In this document: positions 13,561 through 23,330 of the stretch, piece by piece | Position numbering within the stretch: position 1 is the first letter of the stretch | Layout of the letters: each line of letters begins with the position of its first letter | Source: Maribacter hydrothermalis | GTDB taxonomy: Bacteria; Bacteroidota; Bacteroidia; Flavobacteriales; Flavobacteriaceae | Assembly: GCF_001913155.1 (NCBI RefSeq) | Contig: NZ_CP018760.1 | Span: 2,108,001 to 2,172,000 of the forward strand | DNA length: 64,000 nucleotides | Direction: 5' to 3' | Translations under genes and position numbers: made by a program | The notes under the pieces: model-generated | The model's database searches: none | What the model was told of the DNA's origin: nothing | The model's input: the letters and a program-made list of their open reading frames with translations, nothing else

Positions 13561-13710
13561 TTATTCAGATTCCTGACTTTTTTTGATAATGTTTTTTAGC
13601 CGTTCTTTTCTTAGCTCAGCTTCTTTTTTCAATTTGTTCTTCTTCCTATTCATTAGCTTGGCATGCTTTGCTTTGTTCAATGTATTTTTAGCCTTGCCTT
13701 TTTTAGCCAT
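13561..13710 (-). CDS. Small lysine-rich protein upstream of hemB
   Basis: A 49-codon frame from ATG 13710 to TAA 13561. It is extremely basic (about 17 Lys, 3 Arg), beginning MAKKGKAKNTLNKAKHAK and then charged-helix sequence up to IIKKSQESE. No named family comes to mind; a nucleic-acid- or ribosome-binding peptide is possible. Support: a good -7 box at 13731-13738, ATG start, and tight placement 22 bases before hemB with the same orientation. Confidence 0.5.
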   Translation of the reverse strand: MAKKGKAKNTLNKAKHAKLMNRKKNKLKKEAELRKERLKNIIKKSQESE

Positions 13711-13730
13711 ATCTATCTTTCTAGTTTCTA

Positions 13731-13738
13731 CAAAAATA
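13731..13738 (-). promoter_or_regulatory. Putative -7 box for the 49-aa ORF/hemB operon
   Basis: On the minus strand TATTTTTG fits the Bacteroidota -7 consensus TAnnTTTG and lies 21 bases before the ATG at 13710. No clear -33 TTG is visible at the usual distance. Confidence 0.45.
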
Positions 13739-14307
13739 CGTGAATTTGAATAATAGCTACAGTCGTTAGTACTTATTTTTATAGGCTTAGAGACTTAGTG
13801 ATTATAGATGAAAATTTTAAAATGCAAGTAAACCTGGCGAAATTGCTAATAGAAGTTTTTAGAACGTTTTCATGAACATTTAAAAAATGAAGATTTACAA
13901 GCTATTGGTCACCATTATCTGTTAAAACTATACTTGGACTTAAAAAGTGAATACATATGGGAAAGCCAATAGTAATACTTTCCCTAACCTTAACGATTAA
14001 AAATCAATGAAAAAGTGATTGTTGGAGTTTTTTATCCCAAAAAGAAAGTTCCATTCAGTTTCTTATCAATAGATATGTGCGTTATTCTTTTTCAAAAAGA
14101 GAAACCCGTTTAAACATTCCATTTCCAATTTAAATGAGCATTTTTTTTAACAAGTTTTCGATTGTACGTTTAAATAAGAATAATTACTTCTATTTTGTAG
14201 GTTTAATAGTATAATTAAAATTAGATTTTTTATCACTATTGTAACTTTAATATAGTTTTAGACACCTATTGGACAATTGAATACTAACCATGAAAACCGA
14301 TTAAATT
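13739..14307. other. Intergenic region between divergent units, with a possible gene remnant
   Basis: No intact gene. A 17-codon frame from ATG 13822 is followed, in another frame, by about 40 codons to a stop at 13970-13972 (...LKNEDLQAIGHHYLLKLYLD...). This reads more like protein than random DNA and may be the frameshifted remnant of a short gene. The right half should hold the promoter of the ABC operon at 14308, but I find no exact TAnnTTTG there. Confidence 0.3.
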
Positions 14308-15183
14308 ATGCTTTCGATTACAAATTTGAATAAAACGTACCCGAACGGTACACAAGCTTTAAACAATGTCAATTTAGAAATTGGCACGGGTATGTTTGGA
14401 CTACTTGGCCCAAATGGAGCAGGTAAATCATCTTTAATGAGAACTATTGCCACGTTACAATTAGCGGATAGTGGTGAAATTATGTTTAACGATATTGATG
14501 TCTTTCAACAGCCAGACGAGCTTAGGAAAGTGTTGGGTTACTTACCTCAAGATTTTGGAGTGTACCCTAAAGTATCTGCAGAAATGATGCTAAATCATAT
14601 TGCAAAAATAAAAGGTATTCAAAGTAAAACGGATCGCAAGGCGTATGTAGCCGATTTATTGAATAAGGTAAATCTCTATAAATTCCGTAAACGTAATCTA
14701 GGGGATTATTCCGGGGGTATGAGACAACGTTTTGGTATTGCCCAAGCCTTAATAGGCAATCCTAAATTGATTATTGTGGATGAACCAACAGCAGGACTTG
14801 ATCCGCTGGAACGTAATCGTTTCCATAATTTGCTAAGTGAGCTTGGTGAGGATGCTGTGGTCATATTATCTACCCATATTGTAGATGATGTAATAAATTT
14901 ATGCACGAATATGGCGGTATTTAATGAAGGTAGGGTGGTAGTGCAAGGGCATCCTTTGGAACTTTCAAATACCTTAAATGGTAAGGTGTATCGCAAAAGC
15001 ATTGCAAAGGAAGAAACAGAATTATACCAATCAGAACATAACGTGTTGTCCACTTATTTACGTAGTGGTAACCTGTATGTAAATGTATTTGCAGAAGGTA
15101 ATCCTGGTGAAGGGTTTGAGAAGGTTGCCAATAATTTAGAGGACTTTTATTTCTATAGTATTAACCAACCACAAGCTGTATAG
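14308..15183 (+). CDS. ABC transporter ATP-binding protein
   Basis: A 291-residue ATPase. Walker A is GPNGAGKSS (34-42), the signature is DYSGGMRQR (about 133-141), and Walker B with its catalytic Glu is LIIVDEPTAGLDP, followed by the STHIVDD switch His. The last ~70 residues (ALSNTLNGKVYRKSI onward) resemble the accessory tail of ABC-2-type ATPases. It is two bases upstream of the permease/M1 gene and surely forms one transporter with it. The transported substrate is unknown. Start ATG at 14308. Confidence 0.95.
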   Translation: MLSITNLNKTYPNGTQALNNVNLEIGTGMFGLLGPNGAGKSSLMRTIATLQLADSGEIMFNDIDVFQQPDELRKVLGYLPQDFGVYPKVSAEMMLNHIAKIKGIQSKTDRKAYVADLLNKVNLYKFRKRNLGDYSGGMRQRFGIAQALIGNPKLIIVDEPTAGLDPLERNRFHNLLSELGEDAVVILSTHIVDDVINLCTNMAVFNEGRVVVQGHPLELSNTLNGKVYRKSIAKEETELYQSEHNVLSTYLRSGNLYVNVFAEGNPGEGFEKVANNLEDFYFYSINQPQAV

Positions 15184-15185
15184 AC

Positions 15186-18100
15186 ATGAAAGAAATATTC
15201 TTATTTGAGCTTAAGTATAGGCTTAGGCGTCCGGTGACCTATATCTACATTTTTATTATGTTTCTTATACCATTTTTAATGGCGGTATTTGAAAAATCTG
15301 TGACTGCCGAGTTTACCAATAGTCCAAGCAATATAGTCGGAGTTCTTGGGGTTTTAAGTGTTATATCACTATTCTTTTACGCGGCTATTATGGGAGTACC
15401 TGTGTATAGGGATGAGGAGCATAAAACTGCACAAACGTATTTCACTTTTCCAATTTCGGAAAAGAACTATATAATGGGTCGTTTTTGGGGTAGTTTCACC
15501 ATAGTTACCCTAATGAATTTAGCGGCCATGTTCGGAGCTATTTTTGGTTTTGTACTGGGGGCTTTATTAAATAGACCAGATTATGGTACGTATGCAGATT
15601 TTAATTTTTGGTCTTACTTTTTGCCATTTTTATACCTGTTAGTTTTTAATTCATTTTTTATAGGCAGTCTTTTCTTTTGCCTAATGACATTCTTTAGAAG
15701 AATGCCAATTTTGTACTTAGGTGGCATTGTAATTTTTATTATAAATATGTTGTCCGGTCAACTGTTATCAAGTTTAGATACCGAATGGCTAAGTGTTTAC
15801 GTAGATCCTTTTGGAGGATCTGCATATGGCTACCTTTCTAAATATTGGTCTGTAAACGAACTAAATACAACGCAACTTTCTTTAACGGGTAAATTTATGC
15901 TAAACCGACTATTATGGTTAAGCATTGGTATTATCATATTCTTGTGGACACTTTTTAAATTTTCTTATAAAGGATTTCTGTCTTCTAACAAAAGGAAGAA
16001 AATAATAGAGGATAATGAAATTATAGCATCTTTTGAGCCAATTAGCGTGGTCCAAGAATTTAGTACAAAGGCACGTCGTCAAAATTTGTGGTCTTTAAGT
16101 AAGATTGAATTCTTGTCCATAGTTAAGGAACCTGTATTTCTTATTTTAATAGTTATCGGGGTTATTGTTGCAGGGTTTATTACCTATCAATCAAATCAAT
16201 ATAACGGTACTTCATCTTTACCGCTTACTAGGTTTATGGTTTCTTTTATTTCTGCCGGTTTGGCCTTGTTTTCAACCATTATACTTATTATTTATGCTGG
16301 CGAAGCGGTGCATCGTACTCGAAATAATAAAACCTTTGAGTTCTATGATGCACTTCCTGTAAGTAATACCACACTGTATTTATCAAAGATCATATCTCTC
16401 ATTGGAGTATCGATTTTATTGGTATTAATCAATATTTTGGTTGGTATAATATACCAAACGGTTAATGGATACTTTACTTATGAGTTAGGCATGTATCTAA
16501 CTTATAATTTTACCAGTCTTTTTCCGTCTTACATTGCAACATTACTTCTTGCGTTTTTTATACACGTGCTCGTAAACAATAAATTTTTAGGTCATTTCAT
16601 TGTAATTATTGTTTATATCGGAGTGCCAATTTTAGTGGATTTAGTACTAAAATCTAGTAATCCACTTTTAAGTTTCGCAGCTACTACACCTTCTTTTTTA
16701 AGTGATTTAAATGGATTTGGACATTACCTAACCGGTCAGTTTTGGTTAAACTTATATTGGATACTTTTCACCTGCTTTTTAGCGGCAATAGGAAAAGTAT
16801 TTTGGAGTAGAGGTTTCTATTCTTCTGCAAAAGAACGTTTAAAATTGGCAAAGAGTAGATTTAAAGGTAAAACCATTGCGTATACATTGTTCTTTCTTTT
16901 AGCCTTTATTTCAGTTGGGGCACATAGCTTTTATAATTTAAAGGTTTTAAATCATTTAGAAGATGAAGATTATAGTAATAAACTTTCTGCCGATGCTGAA
17001 AAGATATATGGGAAGTATATTGATAAACCACATATTCAGGTAATTGATTTAAAAGCTGATATAGATATATATCCAGATACTCGTGGAGCAGATGCAAAAG
17101 GGGTATTTAAAGTGGTAAACCCATCAGAAAAGGCAATTGATACGGTGTTAATGGAAGTGATGTTTCCTACGTATGATACAAAAATCACAAAGGTGATTTA
17201 TAATGGTGAACAAATTAAACCGGTTATTAGTGATTCTTTATATCGACTGTTTATTTATAAATTGCCCAAGGCCCTGCAACCTAAGGACACTGCTAATTTG
17301 ATAATAGAGACTAAAGTTCGTACACATGGTTTTGCAATGGATAGGGAGACTGCCGTTTTAGGTAATGGCACCTTCTTTGATCATGGTATTTTTCCTAGGT
17401 TTCATTATGAAGCGGCACTCACAGAAAATGGTGTTCGTAAGAAGTACGGTTTAGAAGAATTAGATTTTATTTTCCCGCCTAGAACGGATAGTGTTGCTTT
17501 AAAAAAGAATTTGTTTAATGAGGACAGCAATTATATGAATTTTGAAGCAACCATTAGTACATCAAAAGGTCAGACCGCCGTGGCGCCTGGTGTTTTAGTC
17601 GATACATGGGATAAAGAAGATAGAAGCTATTTTAATTATAAGATGGAAGACAAATCTGACTACTTCTTCAATTTTGTTTCTGCCGCTTATGATGTAGAAA
17701 AAGATGTTTGGACTGCACCAAGCGGAAAGAAAGTAACTATCGAAATCTATCATTCTCCTAAGCACAAAAGAAATTTGGCTTCTTTTATAAAAGGAATTAA
17801 AATTTCGATGGAATATAATTCTAAGAATTTTTATGAATATCCATATTCTGTGATTCGGATAATTGAATTTCCTGCCCATTCTGCTTTTGCACAATCTTTT
17901 GCCACGACCATTCCATATTCTGAAGATTTTGGATTCGTAGCTGACTTTTCGAGTGAAGAGGATTTCAATTATGCTTTTAGTACCACATCGCATGAAATTG
18001 CGCACCAGTGGTGGGGACATATTGTAACCCCTAGTAATACCACAGGGGCTAATATTATTTCCGAAACCTTGGCAGAGTATGTTTCTTTAATGACATTAAA

Positions 18101-18788
18101 ACAAGAATATGGTGAAAACGGAATTAAAGGGTTCTTAAAACCTTCTCTAGATGTATATCTCTCTAGAAGATCATTTAGCTTTAAACCTGAACGACCGTTA
18201 ATCGATGTTGAAACGGCACAGCATATTTGGTACCAAAAAGGTTCTATGGTTATGTATGATTTACAGGATGTAATTGGTGAGGATGTTATAAATGCCGGCC
18301 TTAAATCCTTTTTGAACGAATACAAGTATTTTGAAAAAGGGGTATATGCAACTTCTGAGGATTTTTATAAAGCAATTTATAATGTTGCGCCAGATTCTTT
18401 AAAGTATAAGGTAGATGACGGTTTCAAAGAAATAGTTCTTTATGAAAATCGCGTAATGAATGCGAAAACTAAAAAGCTAGATAGTGGAAAATGGGAAACA
18501 ACATTTACTGTAAACTCTAAAAAAATATATTATGACGATAAGGGTAAGGAGAAGTTAATAGATGATAAAAAGAACTTGGTAGATATTGGACTCTTTGGAG
18601 AAGATGTTACCGGAGAAGATGGTGTTACTATTAAGAACCCATTTTACTTTGAACTAAAGTGGCTTTCTGCTGGCGATAATACATTTACTATTATTACAGA
18701 TGAAAAACCCTTAAAAGCGGGTATAGATCCTTATAATAAGTTAATTGATCGTAATTCTGACGATAATTTAGAAACAGTAGAAGAGTAG
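15186..18788 (+). CDS. ABC-2-type permease fused to an M1-family metallopeptidase
   Basis: A 1200-residue fusion. Residues 1-600 hold two ABC-2-like permease halves, with about 12 hydrophobic segments (for example TYIYIFIMFLIPFLMAVF at the start and TIAYTLFFLLAFISVGA near 560-580). The extracytoplasmic C-terminal half is an M1 (gluzincin) aminopeptidase-like domain: H936-E-I-A-H940 with Q-W-W-G-H, and Glu E960 in the SETLAEY motif as the third zinc ligand. The usual GAMEN motif is not obvious; EFPAHSAFAQSFATTIPYSED occupies that region. Such permease-M1 fusions occur in Bacteroidota next to an ABC ATPase; their substrate is unknown. A terminator-like hairpin follows at 18811-18855. Confidence 0.92.
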   Translation: MKEIFLFELKYRLRRPVTYIYIFIMFLIPFLMAVFEKSVTAEFTNSPSNIVGVLGVLSVISLFFYAAIMGVPVYRDEEHKTAQTYFTFPISEKNYIMGRFWGSFTIVTLMNLAAMFGAIFGFVLGALLNRPDYGTYADFNFWSYFLPFLYLLVFNSFFIGSLFFCLMTFFRRMPILYLGGIVIFIINMLSGQLLSSLDTEWLSVYVDPFGGSAYGYLSKYWSVNELNTTQLSLTGKFMLNRLLWLSIGIIIFLWTLFKFSYKGFLSSNKRKKIIEDNEIIASFEPISVVQEFSTKARRQNLWSLSKIEFLSIVKEPVFLILIVIGVIVAGFITYQSNQYNGTSSLPLTRFMVSFISAGLALFSTIILIIYAGEAVHRTRNNKTFEFYDALPVSNTTLYLSKIISLIGVSILLVLINILVGIIYQTVNGYFTYELGMYLTYNFTSLFPSYIATLLLAFFIHVLVNNKFLGHFIVIIVYIGVPILVDLVLKSSNPLLSFAATTPSFLSDLNGFGHYLTGQFWLNLYWILFTCFLAAIGKVFWSRGFYSSAKERLKLAKSRFKGKTIAYTLFFLLAFISVGAHSFYNLKVLNHLEDEDYSNKLSADAEKIYGKYIDKPHIQVIDLKADIDIYPDTRGADAKGVFKVVNPSEKAIDTVLMEVMFPTYDTKITKVIYNGEQIKPVISDSLYRLFIYKLPKALQPKDTANLIIETKVRTHGFAMDRETAVLGNGTFFDHGIFPRFHYEAALTENGVRKKYGLEELDFIFPPRTDSVALKKNLFNEDSNYMNFEATISTSKGQTAVAPGVLVDTWDKEDRSYFNYKMEDKSDYFFNFVSAAYDVEKDVWTAPSGKKVTIEIYHSPKHKRNLASFIKGIKISMEYNSKNFYEYPYSVIRIIEFPAHSAFAQSFATTIPYSEDFGFVADFSSEEDFNYAFSTTSHEIAHQWWGHIVTPSNTTGANIISETLAEYVSLMTLKQEYGENGIKGFLKPSLDVYLSRRSFSFKPERPLIDVETAQHIWYQKGSMVMYDLQDVIGEDVINAGLKSFLNEYKYFEKGVYATSEDFYKAIYNVAPDSLKYKVDDGFKEIVLYENRVMNAKTKKLDSGKWETTFTVNSKKIYYDDKGKEKLIDDKKNLVDIGLFGEDVTGEDGVTIKNPFYFELKWLSAGDNTFTIITDEKPLKAGIDPYNKLIDRNSDDNLETVEE

Positions 18789-18810
18789 AATAGTTAAATT
18801 CATTTAGTTT

Positions 18811-18855
18811 AAACCTGTTCGTATATGGCAATAGTCATCAACCGGACAGGTTTTT
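18811..18855 (+). terminator. Terminator-like hairpin after the ABC/M1 operon
   Basis: AAACCTGT (18811-18818) pairs with ACAGGTTT (18846-18853), followed by further T residues (GGTTTTTGCTTTT). The loop is long, about 27 bases. It lies 23 bases past the stop codon. Confidence 0.5.
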
Positions 18856-18921
18856 GCTTTTATAAAGTACTATTTTCATTGTTTTTATGTTTAATAAAAG
18901 TATTTAACCAACGCTTTTTCA

Positions 18922-21564
18922 TTGCAAGATCTAAGTAAAATTCTAAAGTTTAAGTTTTCTTGGCGTACCTATCAACAGAAGTTTCTAGATGGTTTTCAAG
19001 AGCATATTAAAGATGAACATTTACATGTAATAGCTCCACCGGGGTCAGGTAAAACCATACTAGGTTTAGAAATATTAATTCGTATTGGGAAACCTACATT
19101 GGTTTTAGCACCAACACTTACCATTAGAAATCAATGGCGCTCTAGATTAATGGAGTTTTTTACGGGTGATAATGAATTCAATGGATATTCCCTAAATATT
19201 AAAGCACCTAGCCAAATTACTTTCTCGACTTATCAATCTTTATTTTCACTTTCTAAATCGTTCAATGAGAATGCAAAGGAAAAGCTGTTAGCGTATGTAA
19301 AGAAACATAAAATTGAAACATTGGTGTTAGATGAGGCGCATCATTTAAAGAATGAGTGGTGGCATTGTCTATATCATTTAAAGGAAATAGAAGGTTTAAC
19401 GGTGGTTTCGTTGACCGCGACGCCGCCATATGATAGTACGGCAACTGAGATTAACCGTTATTTTAGTTTATGCGGACCTATTGATGATGAAATTGGTGTG
19501 CCAGACCTTATTAAGAATGGAGACTTATGTCCGCATCAAGATTTTGTATACTTCTCAAGACCGGAAGAAGCCCAAATTCAATATATCATCAATTATCGGG
19601 AACAAATATTGAATTTTACAAATAGGTTAATTGCGAACACAGGGTTGCAAGAAAAGTTGATAACCTCAAATTTTTATACAAATCCTAAAGAATCATTAGA
19701 GTACATTTATCAATATCCAAGTTTTTTCTCTTCCGTAATTATTTATCTAAATTCATGCGGGTATGCTGTAAATGAAGAGAATTTAAAGATACTTGGCTTT
19801 TCTAATAATGATGTTACTTTCCCTAGTTTCACATATGAATGGTCCGAAATATTCTTACAGCAGCTTTTAATAGACCAGCGAGATAATTTTATTGATTTTG
19901 AGGATGTTTTATTGCCTATTGAAAAGGAAATGAAGCAAATAGGGGTTTTAGAAAATAAGCGGGTAAATTTTGTGGGTGATGAGGTGTTGTATAGAAATTT
20001 ATCTAATAGCCCAAGTAAGTTAGAAAGCATATTTGAAATCGTAAGGAACACCGATGAAAATTTAGGTGATACTGCCCGAACTGTTATTTTGGCAGACTTT
20101 ATTCGTAAAGAATTTTTAAATTTTGAAGGTAGTGAAACCAAAACCTTAAATAAATTAGGGGTTGTTCCTATTTTTAAATACATATTGGCTAAGGAAGCTA
20201 CAAATACTTCGTTGGGTGTATTAACAGGTTCGTTAGTTATTCTTCATGAAACTGCAGTAGTTCACTTAAAGCAATTATTGTCAATTAAAGAACTGGCTGT
20301 AAACCCTATGGACGGCTCAGAGGGGTATGTTTTTATTAAAGTGCCTAATGCGCTAAAAAATAAAATCGCGGAATCTGTTACACAGCTTTTTGAAGACGGA
20401 GTTATTAAGACATTAATAGGTACGAAAGCTTTTTTGGGAGAAGGTTGGGATGCTCCTTGTATTAATACATTATTACTTGCTTCTTATGTTGGTTCATTTG
20501 TTTCGTCTAACCAAATGAGAGGACGTGCCATACGTGTTGATTCTAAAAATCCTGATAAAATAAGTGCCATTTGGCATTTAGCATGCTTAGATCCTACCGC
20601 AATTGATGGTGGTAAGGATATGGAAAAACTTCAACAACGTTTTAAAGCTTTTACAGGTGTTTCTTTACGTGGCGAAGTTTATATTTCTAATGGAATAGAC
20701 CGATTGGTATTACCTTTGAAGTGGTCTGAAACTACCGATTTATCAACGATTAACAGAGATATGTTGGCTAAAGCACAACAGAAATCAGTTATTGGCGATA
20801 GATGGAATGAAGCAATTAAAAAAGGAAACATTTTAGTTCGAGAGCTTAAGATTCCTTTTAGCCAGGACCAGCCTTTTGCTAAAACGAAGCGACTACATGC
20901 CCTAAATGCTGGTAAATATGTTATGCTTGAAGTGGTTTTGGGAGTGTCATTATTTGTGCCAGAATTTATACTGAAGAATATGGGTGCCGTTTTGAATAAA
21001 GGCATAGTGCAAATTGTTTATTTATTCTTTGTGGCACTTATTCTAGGTTTTGGACCAAAGACTTTTAAAGCTCTAAAACTTTACTTCTTGTTTGGAAATC
21101 AATACAAGAAAACTAAGAAAATAGGAAAAGCTGTATTTGAATATTTGTTGAATACTAAAAGCTTGAATTTTGAATCTAATACTGCTGTGATTAATGCCGA
21201 ACAAAATAGAAAAGGAACGTTTTCAATTTATCTGAAAAATGCAAGTCAGCATGACAGTACTATTTTTATTTCAATTTTAGAAGAAGTTATTGCGCCCATA
21301 GACAACCCCAGATATTTACTGATTAACGGAAACTTTATAAAGAGGAAGCTTGGTATTCGTAATTACTATGTTGTACCAAAGGAAATTGGAAAAAATAAAA
21401 CAGAAGCCATAAGGTTTAAGAAATATTGGAATAAACATGTTGATGGTTCCAAGATAATATTCACCCGAACGTTAGAGGGAAGAAAGGAGCTGTTAAAAGC
21501 TCGGTTCTCGCATCTCAAATATCAATTTGAAGAGGTCTCCCAAAAAGCGATTACTTGGAAATAG
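18922..21564 (+). CDS. SF2 (DEAD/DEAH-like) helicase with C-terminal membrane segments
   Basis: An 880-residue protein. The helicase core has Walker A APPGSGKT (38-45), motif Ia LAPTLTIRNQW, DEAH (137-140), motif III LTATPP (about 164-169), a ~200-residue insert, then motif V GTKAFLGEGWDAP and motif VI NQMRGRAIR. Around residues 668-715 come two long hydrophobic stretches (VMLEVVLGVSLFVPEFIL and IVQIVYLFFVALILGFG), unusual for a helicase and suggesting attachment to the inner membrane. The start must be the TTG at 18922: a TAA lies in frame at 18895-18897, and the next in-frame ATG is after Walker A. The gene is monocistronic. I cannot name its substrate; phage defence and repair are both possible. 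Confidence 0.88.
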   Translation: MQDLSKILKFKFSWRTYQQKFLDGFQEHIKDEHLHVIAPPGSGKTILGLEILIRIGKPTLVLAPTLTIRNQWRSRLMEFFTGDNEFNGYSLNIKAPSQITFSTYQSLFSLSKSFNENAKEKLLAYVKKHKIETLVLDEAHHLKNEWWHCLYHLKEIEGLTVVSLTATPPYDSTATEINRYFSLCGPIDDEIGVPDLIKNGDLCPHQDFVYFSRPEEAQIQYIINYREQILNFTNRLIANTGLQEKLITSNFYTNPKESLEYIYQYPSFFSSVIIYLNSCGYAVNEENLKILGFSNNDVTFPSFTYEWSEIFLQQLLIDQRDNFIDFEDVLLPIEKEMKQIGVLENKRVNFVGDEVLYRNLSNSPSKLESIFEIVRNTDENLGDTARTVILADFIRKEFLNFEGSETKTLNKLGVVPIFKYILAKEATNTSLGVLTGSLVILHETAVVHLKQLLSIKELAVNPMDGSEGYVFIKVPNALKNKIAESVTQLFEDGVIKTLIGTKAFLGEGWDAPCINTLLLASYVGSFVSSNQMRGRAIRVDSKNPDKISAIWHLACLDPTAIDGGKDMEKLQQRFKAFTGVSLRGEVYISNGIDRLVLPLKWSETTDLSTINRDMLAKAQQKSVIGDRWNEAIKKGNILVRELKIPFSQDQPFAKTKRLHALNAGKYVMLEVVLGVSLFVPEFILKNMGAVLNKGIVQIVYLFFVALILGFGPKTFKALKLYFLFGNQYKKTKKIGKAVFEYLLNTKSLNFESNTAVINAEQNRKGTFSIYLKNASQHDSTIFISILEEVIAPIDNPRYLLINGNFIKRKLGIRNYYVVPKEIGKNKTEAIRFKKYWNKHVDGSKIIFTRTLEGRKELLKARFSHLKYQFEEVSQKAITWK

Positions 21565-21587
21565 AGATTTACTAGTTCACTAATAAC

Positions 21588-22382
21588 TTAAATTTCTATT
21601 TCGCCTATCAAATAACAAACCGCGTATCCCGATATTTTTACGCGGTCTCCAAGATACTCACATTGTATATCGCCACCACGTTCAGAGAGTTGTTTTGCGG
21701 ATAATTTTGTTTTATTGAGTTTTACTGACCAATAAGGCGTTAAAGTGGTATGCGCAGAACCTGTAACAGGATCTTCAGGAATACCGCATTGAGGGGCAAA
21801 AAAACGGGAAACGAAATCAACGTCATTTCCTTTTGCAGAAACAATTATACCTCTACAATCTAGTTCATTTAATAAATGAAAATTAGGAGTTATGGCTTCT
21901 ATTGCTGCTTGGGATTCATAAATAAGCATGTAATCTGTTTTGCCTTTATAGGTCTCTAGAGGTTTCTTGCCTATCGCTTTTGATATGTTTTCTTGCTCAT
22001 AAACAGCCGTTAAATCATCCGTAGGGAAATCCATTGTTAATAGTCCCGATTCACTTTTTTGAACCAATAATTCACCACTTCTAGGCGAAATAAACCGTAG
22101 CGAATTTTCTTTGAAACCGTAGTAGTTGAACAGAACGAAGGCAGTTGCAAGGGTAGCATGTCCGCAAAGGTCAACTTCAATTTCTGGGGTAAACCAGCGA
22201 AGTTCAAAATGGTCATTTTTTTTTACAGCAAAAGCCGTTTCCGCCAAATTATTTTCCGCGGCTATCTTTTGCATTAAATTGGTATCTAACCATGATTCTA
22301 GAATACAAACTGCAGCCGGATTTCCGCCAAATAGTTTTGTTGTAAACGCGTCGATCTGAAATATTTTTTGTTTCATTTGCAT
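21588..22382 (-). CDS. PhzF family isomerase/epimerase-like protein
   Basis: A 264-residue enzyme of the PhzF/diaminopimelate epimerase fold. Typical motifs are FQIDAFTTKLFGGNPAAVCIL (8-28), the Glu of NLAETAFAV (active-site Glu about 46), DLCGHATLATA (about 71-81) and CGIPEDPVTGSAHTTL (about 199-214). The family isomerises small metabolites; the substrate here is not predictable. Two starts are possible, ATG 22382 or ATG 22376; the second gives the usual N-terminus. It is three bases downstream of the DUF4421 gene at the tail of the haem operon. Confidence 0.93.
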   Translation of the reverse strand: MQMKQKIFQIDAFTTKLFGGNPAAVCILESWLDTNLMQKIAAENNLAETAFAVKKNDHFELRWFTPEIEVDLCGHATLATAFVLFNYYGFKENSLRFISPRSGELLVQKSESGLLTMDFPTDDLTAVYEQENISKAIGKKPLETYKGKTDYMLIYESQAAIEAITPNFHLLNELDCRGIIVSAKGNDVDFVSRFFAPQCGIPEDPVTGSAHTTLTPYWSVKLNKTKLSAKQLSERGGDIQCEYLGDRVKISGYAVCYLIGEIEI

Positions 22383-22385
22383 AGT

Positions 22386-23330
22386 TTATTCTAACCCAAA
22401 TTTACGACTTAGCTCATCGGCTTTTTCAATCCATTTTTTTGGAGCATCAAATCTATATCCTACATAAAATTCAAGAAAACTTATAGAATCGTCTAAAATG
22501 AAGTTTTCATCGGAAGCGTGACTTAATAATTGTGTATTAATATTGACACCGCTAAAAAATGTTTCGGAATTATAACCTCCTGTCATTCTAAATACTAATT
22601 GAGCTAAACCATTTAATGAAGATTCACCATCCGCTTTTGAATAGTTGAAGCCCAAGCCACCAGTAGCGCCTGCAGATAAAAGGTAGTTTTCATCAAATAC
22701 CCAATTATAGTAATACCCAGGACCTATGGCCAATTTAAATGAATGTTCAAGTTGGTTTTCTATTAATGGATCTTCTAACTTAAATTTCGTGTAATAATAG
22801 GAAACCCCTGGAATAAAGCTGCCAACACTTTCTGTCTGCCATTCGTTTTGAAACCCAATGGCACGAAAAGAAAAATCAGGATTAAAAATATAGCTCGATG
22901 TTCCTCCAATTTTAAATGTTTTTAAATCATCTATAGGTAGGGTTAAATCTTGAGTTCTAAAAAAAAAACCTTTTTGTTTATAGAGGTCAATAGTTTGCAT
23001 GTATTGTCCAAAAAAGGTACGAATATTAAAGGTTATAAGTTTCGAGTCCCCATTGTCTTTATTTTCAGATAGAAAGTTTGGGGCATAACCAAAATCCACT
23101 TCTAAAAATCGAAATAGAACCGACAAACCTAAATAACTTTTGTCATTGGGTATAAACTCGGTCTTATTGCGTGTAATCTTATCTCTAAGGGTGAAACTAT
23201 TAGAAGTCGTCTGTAAAGACAGTCTAACGGTTACCTTGTCAGGAAAGGCTTCTTTATGTTGTGAATTTTGCGAAATACTTAATTGCGCAAAGCATAGCAA
23301 AGTCCAAAATAGAATGATTCTTAAACCCAT
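22386..23330 (-). CDS. DUF4421 family outer-membrane-like protein
   Basis: A 314-residue protein with signal peptide MGLRIILFWTLLCFAQLSISQ. The pattern PDKVTVRLSLQTTSNSF, FIPNDKSYLGLSVLFRFLEVDFGYAPNFL, FNIRTFFGQYMQTIDLYKQKGF is that of DUF4421. It is rich in alternating aromatic strands ending in EFYVGYRF, so it is probably an outer-membrane beta-barrel. Function is unknown. It overlaps the end of hemF by 10 bases, so it is translationally coupled to the haem operon, although no haem function is known for the family. Confidence 0.85.
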   Translation of the reverse strand: MGLRIILFWTLLCFAQLSISQNSQHKEAFPDKVTVRLSLQTTSNSFTLRDKITRNKTEFIPNDKSYLGLSVLFRFLEVDFGYAPNFLSENKDNGDSKLITFNIRTFFGQYMQTIDLYKQKGFFFRTQDLTLPIDDLKTFKIGGTSSYIFNPDFSFRAIGFQNEWQTESVGSFIPGVSYYYTKFKLEDPLIENQLEHSFKLAIGPGYYYNWVFDENYLLSAGATGGLGFNYSKADGESSLNGLAQLVFRMTGGYNSETFFSGVNINTQLLSHASDENFILDDSISFLEFYVGYRFDAPKKWIEKADELSRKFGLE

